From positions 62,001-126,000 of the forward strand of contig JAVJOU010000006.1 in assembly GCA_040216635.1 (NCBI GenBank): 64,000 nt of DNA. The letters run 5' to 3'. Shown here one piece after another: positions 35,412-46,313 of the stretch (its first letter is position 1; every line of letters starts with the position of its first letter). The position numbers and the translations under genes are program-made. Source of the DNA: UBA1479 sp040216635. GTDB lineage: Bacteria; Pseudomonadota; Alphaproteobacteria; Rhodospirillales; Casp-alpha2. Below the pieces are notes generated by a model, which was given only the letters and a program-made list of their open reading frames with translations, did no database searches and was not told where the DNA came from.

Positions 35412-35720
35412 ATGATCACCGTCGTCGTCAATTTCGCCCTGCCGCCGGGCACCACCCTGGCCGACGCCACGGAACGCTATCGCGACAGTTCGAAAAAATA
35501 CCTGGACGCTCCCGGCCTGATCCGCAAACACTACCTATACAATGAAGAGACCATGACCGGCGGCGGTGCCTATGTGTTCGAAACCCGGGAACAGGCAGAA
35601 GCTCTGTTCAACGCGGACTGGATCGCCTCGATCACCGAACGCTACAAATCGCCGCCGACCCTGACGTTTTTCGAAACGCCTGTGCTTGTCGATAACGTGG
35701 CCGGCGAGATCATCTCCTGA
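35412..35720 (+). CDS. YdhR-like putative monooxygenase domain protein
   Basis: 102 residues, a single ferredoxin-like beta-alpha-beta domain of the dimeric alpha/beta barrel type: ITVVVNFALPPG, a middle helix PGLIRKHYLYNEETMTGGGAYVFETREQAEALF, and PTLTFFETPVLVDN. Similar to YdhR/MonooxygenaseYdhR proteins; activity not proven in that family. The ATG at 35412 follows GGAGG by six bases. Divergent from the VWA gene, convergent with mscS. Confidence 0.82.
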   Translation: MITVVVNFALPPGTTLADATERYRDSSKKYLDAPGLIRKHYLYNEETMTGGGAYVFETREQAEALFNADWIASITERYKSPPTLTFFETPVLVDNVAGEIIS

Positions 35721-35723
35721 CGG

Positions 35724-37052
35724 TCAGTCCTGTTCCGGCCCCGCGACCCGGACCTTCAGCGGCACGGATGACCGCAGGTGCAGATCGCGCTGCGGAAACG
35801 GGAAGACCACGCCGTGTTCGTGATACAGGTCCCAGATCTGCAATTGGACCTGACTGCGCACATTGGCGACGCCATTCTGCGGGTCGTTGATCCAGAACCG
35901 AAGTTCCAGGTTCACGGAATTGTCGCCGAATTCGATCAGATGGCAGACAGGCTTGGGATCCTTGAGCACACGCTCGATCCCCTCGACCGCTTGAACCGCC
36001 AATTCCCGCGCCTTGTGCACGTCGGCTTCGTAATCGACGCCGATCGGGATTTTCTGGCGGATTTTGGAATCGGAGAACGACCAGTTCTCGACCCGCTGGG
36101 AAATCAGTTCCTCGTTGGGGATCAGATGTTCCGTGCCGTCGCGCGTGATGACCGAGACATAGCGCGCCCCCAACGTGTTGATCCAGCCGAAGGTGTGGCC
36201 GATGGCGATCACGTCACCGGGTTTGACCGAGCGGTCCATCAGCAGGATCACGCCCGACATCAGGTTTGAGACGACTTTCTGCAAGCCGAAACCGATGCCC
36301 AGGCCGACGGCCCCGCCGAACACGGCGAAGGCGGCCAGGTTGATGCCGACGCTTTCCAGGGCCAGGGCAATGGCCAGGGCGTAAAGAAAAACCCGGGCGA
36401 ATTTTCCGAACAGAACCCGCATGGACGGCGTCAGACTGGCGGATGCATTGATGCGGGTTTCGGCAATGCGCGAAGTAACCGACGCCAGATAGAGGAACAG
36501 CGCCGACAACAACGCCGCCTTGATCACCCCCAGGACAGACAGGCGGAACTCACCCAGGTTGAGCGCCATGTCATCCAGGGTCTGCATGACCGGGTCCAGA
36601 AGCCCCAGCAGATTAAGCGCGGCAATGGTCCAAGCCATGAAGGCGACGGCACGGGCCCAGAACGGATTGCGGATCAACCCCGATGCCAGGCGGATGACCG
36701 CCCAGGCGGTCAACAGGGAAACCGCCCCTTCCATGATGTGATGGGGCCAGGCCGCCCCCTTGGCCGCGAACACGGCGAACCACAGGGCCGCCAACCAGAC
36801 CAAGGGCCGGGCAACAGGTTTCAGGAAGGCCGCCACGGGATGGCCGAACCGCGCGTACCAGCGCACGCCGGGCTGCCGGTCCAACAAGGCTTCAAGCTTG
36901 GGCGACAGTATGCGCGCGGCGATAAAGGTCGCCAGGATCACGGCCAGTTGGATCAGATTGCCGAGTGCGAGCACATTGGCGTCGAGCCACATGAGTGCGG
37001 TCTGCAGCCATTGCTGCATGCGGTCCGAATCAAGAAATTTGCTCAGGTCCAT
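35724..37052 (-). CDS. MscS family mechanosensitive ion channel
   Basis: 442 residues. About five hydrophobic segments lie between residues 17 and 190, then TM3 with GGAVGLGIGFGLQKVVSNLMSG (the Gly/Ala-rich pore helix) and the beta domain (DRSVKPGDVIAIG, GWINTLGARYVSVITRDGTEHLIPNEEL) and a C-terminal alpha/beta domain. It opens on membrane tension to release solutes. The ATG at 37052 is better placed behind GGGGTGG than the GTG three codons earlier. It follows the zinc-ribbon membrane gene on the same strand. Confidence 0.93.
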   Translation of the reverse strand: MDLSKFLDSDRMQQWLQTALMWLDANVLALGNLIQLAVILATFIAARILSPKLEALLDRQPGVRWYARFGHPVAAFLKPVARPLVWLAALWFAVFAAKGAAWPHHIMEGAVSLLTAWAVIRLASGLIRNPFWARAVAFMAWTIAALNLLGLLDPVMQTLDDMALNLGEFRLSVLGVIKAALLSALFLYLASVTSRIAETRINASASLTPSMRVLFGKFARVFLYALAIALALESVGINLAAFAVFGGAVGLGIGFGLQKVVSNLMSGVILLMDRSVKPGDVIAIGHTFGWINTLGARYVSVITRDGTEHLIPNEELISQRVENWSFSDSKIRQKIPIGVDYEADVHKARELAVQAVEGIERVLKDPKPVCHLIEFGDNSVNLELRFWINDPQNGVANVRSQVQLQIWDLYHEHGVVFPFPQRDLHLRSSVPLKVRVAGPEQD

Positions 37053-37114
37053 GTTCGCCACCCCTATCCAGCCAGCTTATCCGACAAGACGGACAGGAAC
37101 CAGGGGACGCTGGC

Positions 37115-37426
37115 TCAGGTCTCGCCGGCGGAGGGGACGTCCTTGGTCGGCGGGCCGACGGCAATCAGCTTGATCGTCGCCTCGTCAACGGACATGGACA
37201 GCAGAATCAAGCCCAGCAGCAGAATCAGCGTACCGACCAGGGTCAGCGCGAACATGCCCAGCATCTGATGGAACACGAACAGCATGGCGACGGCGATCAG
37301 CAAGGGCTTCCATTTTCCGTCGCGCTTGCTGGGCGTGCCGCATGCGGTGCAAATGACCGGTTTGCCCGCGGCCAGCGGCCAGCTGGACAAACGCTTGAAA
37401 CGGCTATCACAAGCGGGACAGATCAT
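37115..37426 (-). CDS. Small zinc-ribbon membrane protein, unknown function
   Basis: 103 residues. The N-terminus carries two CxxC pairs (Cys3/Cys6 and Cys26/Cys29), likely a zinc ribbon, followed by two hydrophobic helices (about 42-60 and 62-82) and a polar tail. Similar small cytoplasmic zinc-ribbon/membrane proteins are unassigned. It starts 22 bases after the moxR stop and probably belongs to the alaS-moxR-this-mscS run. Confidence 0.75.
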   Translation of the reverse strand: MICPACDSRFKRLSSWPLAAGKPVICTACGTPSKRDGKWKPLLIAVAMLFVFHQMLGMFALTLVGTLILLLGLILLSMSVDEATIKLIAVGPPTKDVPSAGET

Positions 37427-37448
37427 GTCCGAGCCCTCGGTCCCGGCC

Positions 37449-38300
37449 TCAACCGCCTTCGCGGCGGTTAAGGAACGCCAGACGTTCCAGCATATGGACG
37501 TCCTGTTCGTTCTTCAGAAGGGCGCCGTACAAGGGCGGGATCAGGTCCTTCTTGTCGCCGGACCGCAGCGTTTCCGGCGGGATGTCTTCGACCATCAGAA
37601 GCTTCAGCCAGTCGAGCAATTCAGAGGTCGACGGCTTCTTCTTCAGGCCCGGCACGTCGCGCAGTTCGTAGAACAGGTTCAAGGCATCGGACACCAGACG
37701 CTTTTGAATGTCCGGGTGATGAACGTCGATGATGCGGCGCATGGTGTCCGCATCGGGGAACCGGATGTAGTGGAAGAAACAGCGGCGCAGGAAGGCGTCC
37801 GGCAATTCCTTTTCATTGTTGGATGTGATGATCACGATCGGGCGCTGGCGGGCGGCGACGGTTTCCTTGGTCTCGTAGACATGGAATTCCATGCGGTCCA
37901 ATTCCAGCAACAGATCGTTGGGAAATTCGATGTCGGCCTTGTCGATCTCGTCGATCAGCAGCACCGGGCGCTCGGGCGCGTCGAAGGCCTCCCACAGCTT
38001 GCCGCGGATGATGTAGTTGGAAATGTCGTGCACGCGCTGATCGCCCAGCTGCGAATCCCTAAGCCGCGCCACGGCGTCGTATTCATACAGCCCCTGCTGT
38101 GCGCGGGTCGTCGATTTGACATGCCATTGAATCAGCGGCGCATTGATCGCCTGTGCCACTTCGGACGCAAGCACGGTCTTGCCCGTGCCGGGTTCGCCCT
38201 TAATCAACAACGGGCGTTCCAGATTGATCGCCGCGTTGACCGCGACCTGCAGGTCCTCGGTCGCGACAAAACTGTCGGTGCCTTCAAATCTTTGGTTCAT
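37449..38300 (-). CDS. MoxR family AAA+ ATPase
   Basis: 283 residues. Walker A GEPGTGKT (about 38-45), Walker B LLIDEIDKAD (about 105), sensor ITSNNEKELPDAFLRRCFFHYIRFPD with arginine finger, and a C-terminal lid. MoxR proteins act as chaperone-like ATPases together with VWA proteins; the CoxE-like gene at 34127-35302 is the likely partner. It begins eight bases after the alaS stop. Confidence 0.94.
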   Translation of the reverse strand: MNQRFEGTDSFVATEDLQVAVNAAINLERPLLIKGEPGTGKTVLASEVAQAINAPLIQWHVKSTTRAQQGLYEYDAVARLRDSQLGDQRVHDISNYIIRGKLWEAFDAPERPVLLIDEIDKADIEFPNDLLLELDRMEFHVYETKETVAARQRPIVIITSNNEKELPDAFLRRCFFHYIRFPDADTMRRIIDVHHPDIQKRLVSDALNLFYELRDVPGLKKKPSTSELLDWLKLLMVEDIPPETLRSGDKKDLIPPLYGALLKNEQDVHMLERLAFLNRREGG

Positions 38301-38308
38301 GAAATCTC

Positions 38309-40978
<2,670 letters not shown>

Positions 40979-41363
40979 GCGGATAACCTAGGCCCTGCTT
41001 ACCCCATATGAAAGCGGGGATTGACGTGCTGTGATCGGCTCGACCGCCCCACTGATACGCGGACGAAGCGACGTTTTTACCGGCAAGGCGGGGGCCTGTC
41101 CAGAAACCTCGGGCCTTCGGCATGGGGCCATTTCGCGGGAAAATCGCAGCCAAACGCAGACGGTTTACCCTTGTGCCGCAAAAAGATGCAGCCGGCGCGG
41201 AGGACGCCGGCTGCTTCTGGGGGCGGAAGGTGCCTGGGAAGCACCCTCCTGTCGGCCTTGGGGGAAGGCCGGGGGTACGGCCTGGAGGGTGACAGGCCGG
41301 GGGAAAGGGGATTTCAGGTGGGGGGCAGAGCACAGGAGCGGTGCCGCCCCCCAGGATTTGCGA
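40979..41363. other. Intergenic region between recA and alaS
   Basis: 385 bases, no gene with credible features. It contains the recA terminator at 41189-41213, a further hairpin (GGTGC/GCACC, 41229-41245), more G-rich stretches up to 41340, and presumably the alaS promoter in 40979-41180. No tRNA or other RNA structure was recognised. Confidence 0.7.
41189..41213 (-). terminator. Rho-independent terminator downstream of recA
   Basis: Perfect nine-base arms CAGCCGGCG and CGCCGGCTG with a seven-base loop. On the minus strand the stem is followed by CATCTTTTTG, a partial T run, 150 bases past the recA stop. Confidence 0.65.
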
Positions 41364-42464
41364 TCAGAAGTCGTCGGCCGGGCTGTCCGCCGCCTCGCCC
41401 GCGTCTTCTTCCATGGCGCCCGGACCGACCATCATTTCTTCGGAAATCAGGCCCGCACTATGGCGGATTTTATCCTCGATGACCTTGGTCATTTCCGGGT
41501 TGTCGCGCAGGAACTGCTTGGCGTTCTCGCGCCCCTGGCCGATGCGTTCGGAATTGAAGGAGAACCAGGAGCCCGATTTCTCGACGATGTTGGCCTTGAC
41601 GCCCAGATCGAGAATTTCGCCCATCTTGGAAATGCCTTCACCGTACATGATGTCGAATTCGATCATCTTGAAGGGCGGGGCCATCTTGTTCTTCACGACC
41701 TTGACGCGGGTCTGGTTGCCGACAACCTCGTCCCGGTCCTTGATCGCGCCGATGCGGCGGATTTCCATGCGCACCGAAGAATAGAACTTGAGCGCGTTGC
41801 CGCCCGAAGTGGTTTCCGGGTTGCCGAACATGACGCCGATCTTCATGCGGATCTGGTTGATGAAGATGACCATGGTGTTGGATTTGGAGACGGAGGCCGT
41901 CAGCTTGCGCAGCGCCTGGCTCATGAGCCGGGCCTGCAGGCCGACGTGGGTGTCGCCCATTTCGCCTTCCAGTTCGGCCCGCGGCACCAGGGCGGCGACG
42001 GAATCGACCACCAGCACGTCGATGGCGCCGGACCGCACCAGGGTGTCGGAAATTTCCAGCGCCTGTTCGCCGGCATCGGGCTGGGAAATCAGCAGTTCCT
42101 CGACATCGACGCCGAGTTTTTTGGCATAGGCCGGATCAAGGGCGTGTTCCGCGTCGACGAAGGCGCAGGTGCCGCCGGCCTTTTGCGCCTCGGCGATTAC
42201 ATGCAGGGCCAGGGTCGTCTTGCCCGAGCTTTCCGGCCCGTAAATTTCAACGATGCGCCCACGCGGCAGGCCGCCGATGCCCAGGCCGATGTCCAGGCCG
42301 ATGGAGCCCGTCGAGATGACCGGTGTATCCACCACCTCGCGCTGGCCGAGCCGCATGATCGAGCCCTTGCCGAACGCGCGCTCGATCTGTCCCAGCGCCG
42401 CGTCCAGGGCCTTGCTTTTATCCACGTTGTCTTTCTCCACCAAACGCAATGCCGTGTCAGCCAT
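41364..42464 (-). CDS. recA: Recombinase RecA
   Basis: 366 residues. The protein coats single-stranded DNA, pairs strands in recombination, and triggers LexA cleavage. Walker A GPESSGKTT, the ATP site VVDSVAALVPRAELEGEMGD, DNA loop NQIRMKIGVMFGNPETT, and a short acidic C-terminus (EEDAGEAADSPADDF) are as expected. A GTAC-N7-GTTC element 53 bases upstream may be the SOS box. Confidence 0.99.
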   Translation of the reverse strand: MADTALRLVEKDNVDKSKALDAALGQIERAFGKGSIMRLGQREVVDTPVISTGSIGLDIGLGIGGLPRGRIVEIYGPESSGKTTLALHVIAEAQKAGGTCAFVDAEHALDPAYAKKLGVDVEELLISQPDAGEQALEISDTLVRSGAIDVLVVDSVAALVPRAELEGEMGDTHVGLQARLMSQALRKLTASVSKSNTMVIFINQIRMKIGVMFGNPETTSGGNALKFYSSVRMEIRRIGAIKDRDEVVGNQTRVKVVKNKMAPPFKMIEFDIMYGEGISKMGEILDLGVKANIVEKSGSWFSFNSERIGQGRENAKQFLRDNPEMTKVIEDKIRHSAGLISEEMMVGPGAMEEDAGEAADSPADDF

Positions 42465-42516
42465 CTGACCTCTCCCTTATTCCATAGGCCCGTGAGCCGT
42501 TGCAATCGGGATCAAT

Positions 42517-42531
42517 GTACGTGTTTTGTTC
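42517..42531. promoter_or_regulatory. Possible LexA (SOS) box of recA
   Basis: GTACGTGTTTTGTTC on the plus strand, one base off the direct repeat GTTC-N7-GTTC known as the LexA site of several alphaproteobacteria. It is centred about 60 bases upstream of the recA ATG, the expected place. Confidence 0.45.
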
Positions 42532-42547
42532 TCATGCACAAGAGAAA

Positions 42548-42565
42548 ATTATAATGCATTGTAAT
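42548..42565. repeat. AT-rich near-palindrome between recA and the lipoprotein gene
   Basis: Arms ATTATAATG and CATTGTAAT match at eight of nine positions with no spacer. It sits in an AT-rich block (42530-42600) between the divergent recA and lipoprotein genes and may be an operator or promoter part of either. Confidence 0.3.
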
Positions 42566-42629
42566 TATTATATTATATGACATGTATTCACAATTTGTTC
42601 CGCCCGGAACCGGACTCCGGAACACATGC

Positions 42630-42646
42630 TTAACCGATATGGTTAA
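42630..42646. promoter_or_regulatory. Perfect palindrome upstream of the lipoprotein gene
   Basis: Arms TTAACC and GGTTAA around GATAT, 91 bases before the lipoprotein ATG. The two TTAA cores are nine bases apart, not the seven of a CtrA box, so it is more likely another regulator's operator. Confidence 0.35.
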
Positions 42647-42737
42647 CGGCAAGGCGGGGGACTCGGCTCTCTTTCACAGCACGCAATTGGCGTGATAGCT
42701 TCTCGCTCAAATTGTGCTCCTTTGAAAGGCCATCTGA

Positions 42738-43538
42738 ATGCGCTTGTTAATCCCTTTACTCTTTGCGCCATTGCTCTCCGGCTGCGTGCTTATCGCGGCG
42801 GGATTAGTCGACGCCATTGGAGTAAGTGATCCAGCTGATGAGGCGACTGTGAACAAATTCAGAGATCTCTGTGCGGCAGGGTCAGGACTTCAAGTTCAAA
42901 AAAATGCGGAAAATGTGGAGGGGGTATTTGATAGCACCTCTAAATCGGGCTGCAGTATATGCGAGGACGCATTAGTAAAAGCGAATTACGAGTATGTTGA
43001 GTTCAAGGTGGTTCCAAATGACCCCACCGGCTTTGTGCATCCGTTCTTATTCAATCGGAGATATACGTTTGAGCCAGGCCTCTATAGGGCGACATTGAAG
43101 CCCGCCAACCACCCTGATTGTGGGATATTTTACGAGGTTCACGGAAATTATTACCCAAACAAAGAATATGCCGCCAAACACCTTGAATATGTGCACAGAA
43201 AATTGAGGGGACGTTGTATCTCGATTAACGAGATTGCTAAAGTCACGGCAGATTACGCATTCAAAGAATACAGGAGAGAAACAATAACCAAGGAAAGACT
43301 TTTCCTATATCGATCCGAATGGTCAAATTATTCCACTGGGGAACTACACGCAAAATACATCAAAGTCGTATTGAATAAGAACATCACGAGGCACGAAGCA
43401 TTCTATCCCGATAAAATTTCAGAAGTTGTATCGTGTCCCGCAAAGAACAGTTCTGAATATGAACAGCCCTCAGTCGAGCGGGTCTTCATTCCCACACCCC
43501 AAAACCGCGCGAGTAATTCTTTTTCGACACCTCATTAA
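42738..43538 (+). CDS. Unknown lipoprotein, AT-rich gene
   Basis: 266 residues. A lipoprotein signal MRLLIPLLFAPLLSGC places the lipidated Cys at 16. The mature part has Cys pairs (CSICE near 75, others at 117, 148, 234), many Tyr/Phe/Lys residues and no domain I know. The gene and its upstream region are clearly richer in A/T and use different codons (TTA, AAA, ATA) than everything around, a sign of recent acquisition. It ends by overlapping cckA by four bases from the opposite side. Function unknown. Confidence 0.75.
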   Translation: MRLLIPLLFAPLLSGCVLIAAGLVDAIGVSDPADEATVNKFRDLCAAGSGLQVQKNAENVEGVFDSTSKSGCSICEDALVKANYEYVEFKVVPNDPTGFVHPFLFNRRYTFEPGLYRATLKPANHPDCGIFYEVHGNYYPNKEYAAKHLEYVHRKLRGRCISINEIAKVTADYAFKEYRRETITKERLFLYRSEWSNYSTGELHAKYIKVVLNKNITRHEAFYPDKISEVVSCPAKNSSEYEQPSVERVFIPTPQNRASNSFSTPH

Positions 43539-46168
43539 AGCCCCTCCGACACGATGATCTCCTTCACCTTGCCGACCAGGGTCTTGAGGGTGAACGGCTT
43601 GGGCAGGAAGTGCAGGGTGTCGTCCTTGTCGATCTGGTCCTGGAAGGCGTCCTCGGCGTAGCCGGACATAAGGATCACCTTCACATCCGGCATCTGTTCA
43701 CGCAGCTGGCGGACCAGGGTGTAGCCGTCCATGCCCGGCATGACCACGTCGGAAACGATCAGGTCGATCTTGCGGTCCGTGCCGTTGATGACGTCGAGAG
43801 CGACCTCGCCGTTCTGGGCTTCCAGCACCTTATAGCCCTTGTTCCTGAGGGCGCGGGCGCCGAACATGCGGACGGCGTCCTCGTCCTCGACCAGCAGGAT
43901 GGTCTCCGACCCGGTGAGGTCTTCTTCGAACAGGGGCAGTTCGGGCTCTTTCCCCTTAACCTTGCCGTTTCCTTGGCCCGCACCCTGGCCTTTGCTTTTG
44001 TCCTGGGCGACCTGTTCCGTCGCGGCGGCGGCTTCGGCGGCGGCCGCTTCCTGGGCCTGGGCGCGGGCTTCTTCGTCGGCGCGCGGGAACAGCAAGCGAA
44101 ACACCGTACCCTGGCCGATCTTGCTTTCCACGGTCACATAGCCGCCCGATTGATGGATGATGCCGTATACGGTCGACAACCCCAGGCCCGTGCCCTGCCC
44201 CACTTCCTTGGTCGAGAAAAACGGCTCGAAGATGCGGTCGAGCACGTCCTTGGGGATGCCGGTGCCTTTATCTTCGACCTCGATCACCAGATAGGAGCCG
44301 ACGGGAATGACCTCGCCCGATTGCTGCAGGGGGCGTTCCAAATCGCGGCGGAAGGTGCGGATCACCAGGGGCCCGCCCTCAATCATGGCGTCGCGTGCAT
44401 TGACGGCCAGGTTGATAATGACCTGATCGAACTGCCCCCGGTCGGCCAGAACCTTGCCCGCCCCCCGTTCGTGTTCAAGCTTCAATTTGACCGTTTCGCC
44501 CAGAAGCCGGCGCAACAGGTTGGACAGATCGTTGAGCGCGTCTTCCGGGTCCAGCAGGTCCGGCTCCAAATTCTGCTTGCGCGAAAAGGCCAGCAACTGG
44601 CGCACCAGATTGGTGGCGCGGTGGGCGTTCTGCTTGATCTGCTGCAAGTCGTTGAAGGACGGATCGCCCGGCCCGTGGCGTTCCAGCAGCAGGTCGGTAA
44701 AGCCGATCATGGCCGTCAGCAGGTTGTTGAAATCGTGCGCCACGCCGCCCGCAAGCTGGCCCACGGCCTGCATTTTCTGGGACTGGGCGAACTGGATTTC
44801 CAGGTTCTTCTGTTCCGTGGTGTCGATGAAATGCAGGACCAGACCGGTGATGTTGCCCTTGTCGTCCTCCATGCGGGACGCAAACAAGGTCGCCGCCGCC
44901 TGCCGCCCACCGGGGGCCGCCAGGCGGATTTCCGTCTGCGTCGCCCGGGTGCGGCCCATGATCACGTCGGACAGGGCCGAGGCCACGACCTCGCGGTCTT
45001 CGGGCAGCAGGCGTTCGGCAAAGGGATGGCCCGCGACCATGTCGCGGTGCGCGCCCGCCAGGGTCAGAAACGCCCGGTTGCAGTCCATCACCCGCCCCTG
45101 ACCGTCAAGCAGCGCAATTGCCACCGGCGCGTCATCGAACAGAAAGCGCAGGCGCTTGGCCGGGCCCAGGCCGCTTGTCCCCCCGCCGCTGCCGTCGTCG
45201 ATCCAGGCCATGTCGCGCAGCAGGATAGAGCGCGTGTAGACCAGGGTGCCGTCCGTGGTCTCCCGATGGGTCTGCAGCAGCGATGCGGTAAATTCCGTGC
45301 CGTCGGCGGCCCGCAGGGTAACCAAGCCGTGGGCATTCTGGCCCAGGTCGTTCTCACCTTCGTCATCATCGCCGCCGGCGGCGCCGTTCACCGGGCTGGC
45401 CGAGGTCACGAATTCGGCGAAGGGCCTGCCCCCCATGGTGACCCGATCGACGCCGAGCCAGCCTGCCAGGCACGAGTTGGCGTAAACGATGCGCCCCCGC
45501 CCATCGACGGAAAACACGCCCACGGGCAAGCCGTCCAGCAGATCGGCGCGGCGGGCTTCGGCCGATTGGCGAGCGGAAAGCTGGCGTTTTTCCTCGGTAA
45601 TGTCGAGGGCCCGCCATTGCACATAGCGCGCCGTGCCGTCGCCGCTATCGGAACCCGTGCCGTCATCGCCGAACGGCTCAACCCGCAGGCGGCACCACAT
45701 GGGCTTGCCGTCGCGGCGCCGGCAGATCACCTCGCCGTTGCCGGCGGTGCCGTCCGATGCGGCGGCGCGCAGTTGACGGAAGACATCCTTGGACCGCCCT
45801 TGGCTATCCAACGCCCGGTCGACGTGGTTGAGAATATCGTCCACGCCCTGACCGCCGTCACCGTCCTTGAAAAACAATTCACGAAAGGCCGGGTTGGCAT
45901 ACATGCCGACACCGTCCCAGGTTGCGATCAGAAATCCGGCGGCGGTTTCATCGGCCGCCATCCGGATCAGCTCGCCCATGGGGCCCGCGGACGTGCGCGG
46001 GGCCGCCCGGCTCATGCGCCAGGCAGCGGCCAGCGACCCAAGGGCGGCCACGGCCAGCCCGGCACCGGCAGGCATTGCCCAGGCCCCATCCAGCCCGAAC
46101 ATCAGCCCCGCGGCGACCCCCAACAGGGCCGCACCGGCATTCAGGACATGTGGTGTACGTATTTGCAT
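43535..46168 (-). CDS. cckA: Hybrid sensor histidine kinase CckA
   Basis: 877 residues. Two N-terminal membrane helices (about 10-50), several PAS-like domains (about 70-450), kinase core with phospho-His478 in AHDFNNLLTAMIGFTDLLL, ATP site (NLAVNARDA, DKGTGIP, GTGLGLSTVYGI), a Glu/Ala/Lys-rich linker (about 705-755) and a receiver with Asp807 (IVSDVVMPG). CckA passes phosphate through ChpT to CtrA, the master regulator of cell cycle and motility in alphaproteobacteria. It lies 145 bases after flhB on the same strand and may be transcribed with the flagellar genes or from its own promoter. Confidence 0.95.
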   Translation of the reverse strand: MQIRTPHVLNAGAALLGVAAGLMFGLDGAWAMPAGAGLAVAALGSLAAAWRMSRAAPRTSAGPMGELIRMAADETAAGFLIATWDGVGMYANPAFRELFFKDGDGGQGVDDILNHVDRALDSQGRSKDVFRQLRAAASDGTAGNGEVICRRRDGKPMWCRLRVEPFGDDGTGSDSGDGTARYVQWRALDITEEKRQLSARQSAEARRADLLDGLPVGVFSVDGRGRIVYANSCLAGWLGVDRVTMGGRPFAEFVTSASPVNGAAGGDDDEGENDLGQNAHGLVTLRAADGTEFTASLLQTHRETTDGTLVYTRSILLRDMAWIDDGSGGGTSGLGPAKRLRFLFDDAPVAIALLDGQGRVMDCNRAFLTLAGAHRDMVAGHPFAERLLPEDREVVASALSDVIMGRTRATQTEIRLAAPGGRQAAATLFASRMEDDKGNITGLVLHFIDTTEQKNLEIQFAQSQKMQAVGQLAGGVAHDFNNLLTAMIGFTDLLLERHGPGDPSFNDLQQIKQNAHRATNLVRQLLAFSRKQNLEPDLLDPEDALNDLSNLLRRLLGETVKLKLEHERGAGKVLADRGQFDQVIINLAVNARDAMIEGGPLVIRTFRRDLERPLQQSGEVIPVGSYLVIEVEDKGTGIPKDVLDRIFEPFFSTKEVGQGTGLGLSTVYGIIHQSGGYVTVESKIGQGTVFRLLFPRADEEARAQAQEAAAAEAAAATEQVAQDKSKGQGAGQGNGKVKGKEPELPLFEEDLTGSETILLVEDEDAVRMFGARALRNKGYKVLEAQNGEVALDVINGTDRKIDLIVSDVVMPGMDGYTLVRQLREQMPDVKVILMSGYAEDAFQDQIDKDDTLHFLPKPFTLKTLVGKVKEIIVSEGL

Positions 46169-46313
46169 GCTCGCGATATCGGTGCCGGGTGATTGACGGC
46201 GAGCCTCCCTTGACGGCCCGCTTCCGGGAACAGGATTACCACTGAACTCGACCTGTCAACAGCACTCGCTGCCGTCCCTCTCCTTACCGGGGCACGGCAT
46301 CGCCAGCAGCCGA

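Noticed and set aside
42630..42646. TTAACC/GGTTAA pair as a CtrA box
   Set aside because: The TTAA cores are nine bases apart rather than seven. It is listed only as an unassigned palindrome.
43610..46192. Long antisense open reading frame (860 codons) covering cckA
   Set aside because: Composition is the His/Gln/Arg-rich pattern of an antisense frame in high-GC DNA, and cckA itself is well supported.
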